From Segatella copri (GTDB taxonomy: Bacteria; Bacteroidota; Bacteroidia; Bacteroidales; Bacteroidaceae), in contig NZ_CP137557.1 in assembly GCF_019249655.2 (NCBI RefSeq), positions 936,501 to 1,000,500 on the forward strand: a DNA stretch of 64,000 bases, given 5' to 3'. The position numbers were made by a program, and so were the translations under genes. Below the pieces are notes generated by a model. The model saw only the letters and a list, made by a program, of their open reading frames with translations. It searched no databases and had not been told where the DNA came from. Shown in pieces: positions 63,827 through 64,000 of this stretch (the stretch's first letter is position 1; each line of letters begins with the position of its first letter).

Positions 63827-63893
63827 CACATTATTGAATTATTAACGAACTATTGTAATATAGTATTAACAGGTATAAAGTAATTAAATAAAT

Positions 63894-64000
63894 ATGAAGT
63901 TGATTTTTAAATATTTTTTTATTTCTCTATTGTTCCTAAATGGGCAATTAGTTCATGCACAATCATTTAAAATCGACAGCTTAAAAGGTAAAAAATGGGA
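63894..64000 (+). CDS. Secreted protein, 5' end only
   Basis: Thirty-five codons before the window ends. A signal peptide (MKLIFKYFFISLLFLNG, cleavage near VHAQ) is followed by SFKIDSLKGKKW, reminiscent of the first strand of lipocalin-like Bacteroidales proteins. It may have been linked to the upstream lipoprotein gene before the IS4 insertion. No assignment possible. Confidence 0.6.
   Translation, partial: MKLIFKYFFISLLFLNGQLVHAQSFKIDSLKGKKW

Overview
The window comes from a Bacteroidales genome, most likely a gut Prevotella/Segatella-type organism. The evidence is a SusC/SusD pair with glycoside hydrolases, BT4734/VirE and MobV-type proteins, AAA_14/DUF4143 and AAA-ATPase-like/PD-(D/E)XK gene families, flavodoxin next to DUF2023, and Bacteroidetes promoters of the form TTTG-N19/20-TAnnTTTG before many genes. 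No rRNA, tRNA or CRISPR array was recognised.

Layout. 1-7.5 kb: the 3' end of a starch/malto-oligosaccharide locus (SusC, SusD, GH97, GH13). 7.6-10.3 kb: a decayed integrative element that keeps an integrase, a RhuM-like protein and a TTGTTGA-repeat region. 10.5-20.8 kb: an accessory region with two paralogous secreted proteins, a HipBA-type toxin-antitoxin pair, PD-(D/E)XK nucleases, a 796-bp gene-plus-hairpin unit present twice, and several truncated ATPase or regulator genes. 20.9-26.06 kb: an iron-uptake operon (TonB receptor, DUF4374 lipoprotein, PepSY membrane protein), flanked by inverted copies of a 19-bp IS66-like end next to a transposase remnant. 26.3-27.7 kb: nhaD. 27.75-30.8 kb: a BT4734/VirE-DUF6078 module with a 22-bp phased repeat array between its genes, bracketed by inverted repeats. 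30.9-38.5 kb: duplicated small secreted-protein units that enclose an EcoRI-type methylase / DUF262-HNH / membrane / SHOCT operon. That operon has its own promoter and a roughly 330-nt highly structured leader RNA. 38.6-40.6 kb: ATPase and exonuclease pseudogenes. 40.6-55.1 kb: mostly housekeeping or metabolic genes (membrane HTH regulator, choloylglycine-hydrolase-like lipoprotein, AAA_14 ATPase, flavodoxin, DUF2023, tricorn-like protease, GH20, cysK, metY) with a patch of DUF4143 remnants. 55.4-61.7 kb: an apparently intact mobilizable element (integrase, RhuM-like protein, SF3-like helicase, primase, candidate oriT, MobV relaxase). It is followed by a lipoprotein with a C39/papain-like peptidase pattern, an IS4-family transposase, and the start of another secreted protein.

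The most unusual material is non-coding: the structured leader before the methylase operon; the 22-bp array between VirE and DUF6078; three 23-bp palindromes at an exact 41-bp period between an ATPase gene and flavodoxin; and the duplicated 796-bp cassette, whose 30-bp perfect hairpin carries a compensatory base-pair change between copies. All functional names are by sequence motif and family memory only. No database search was run.
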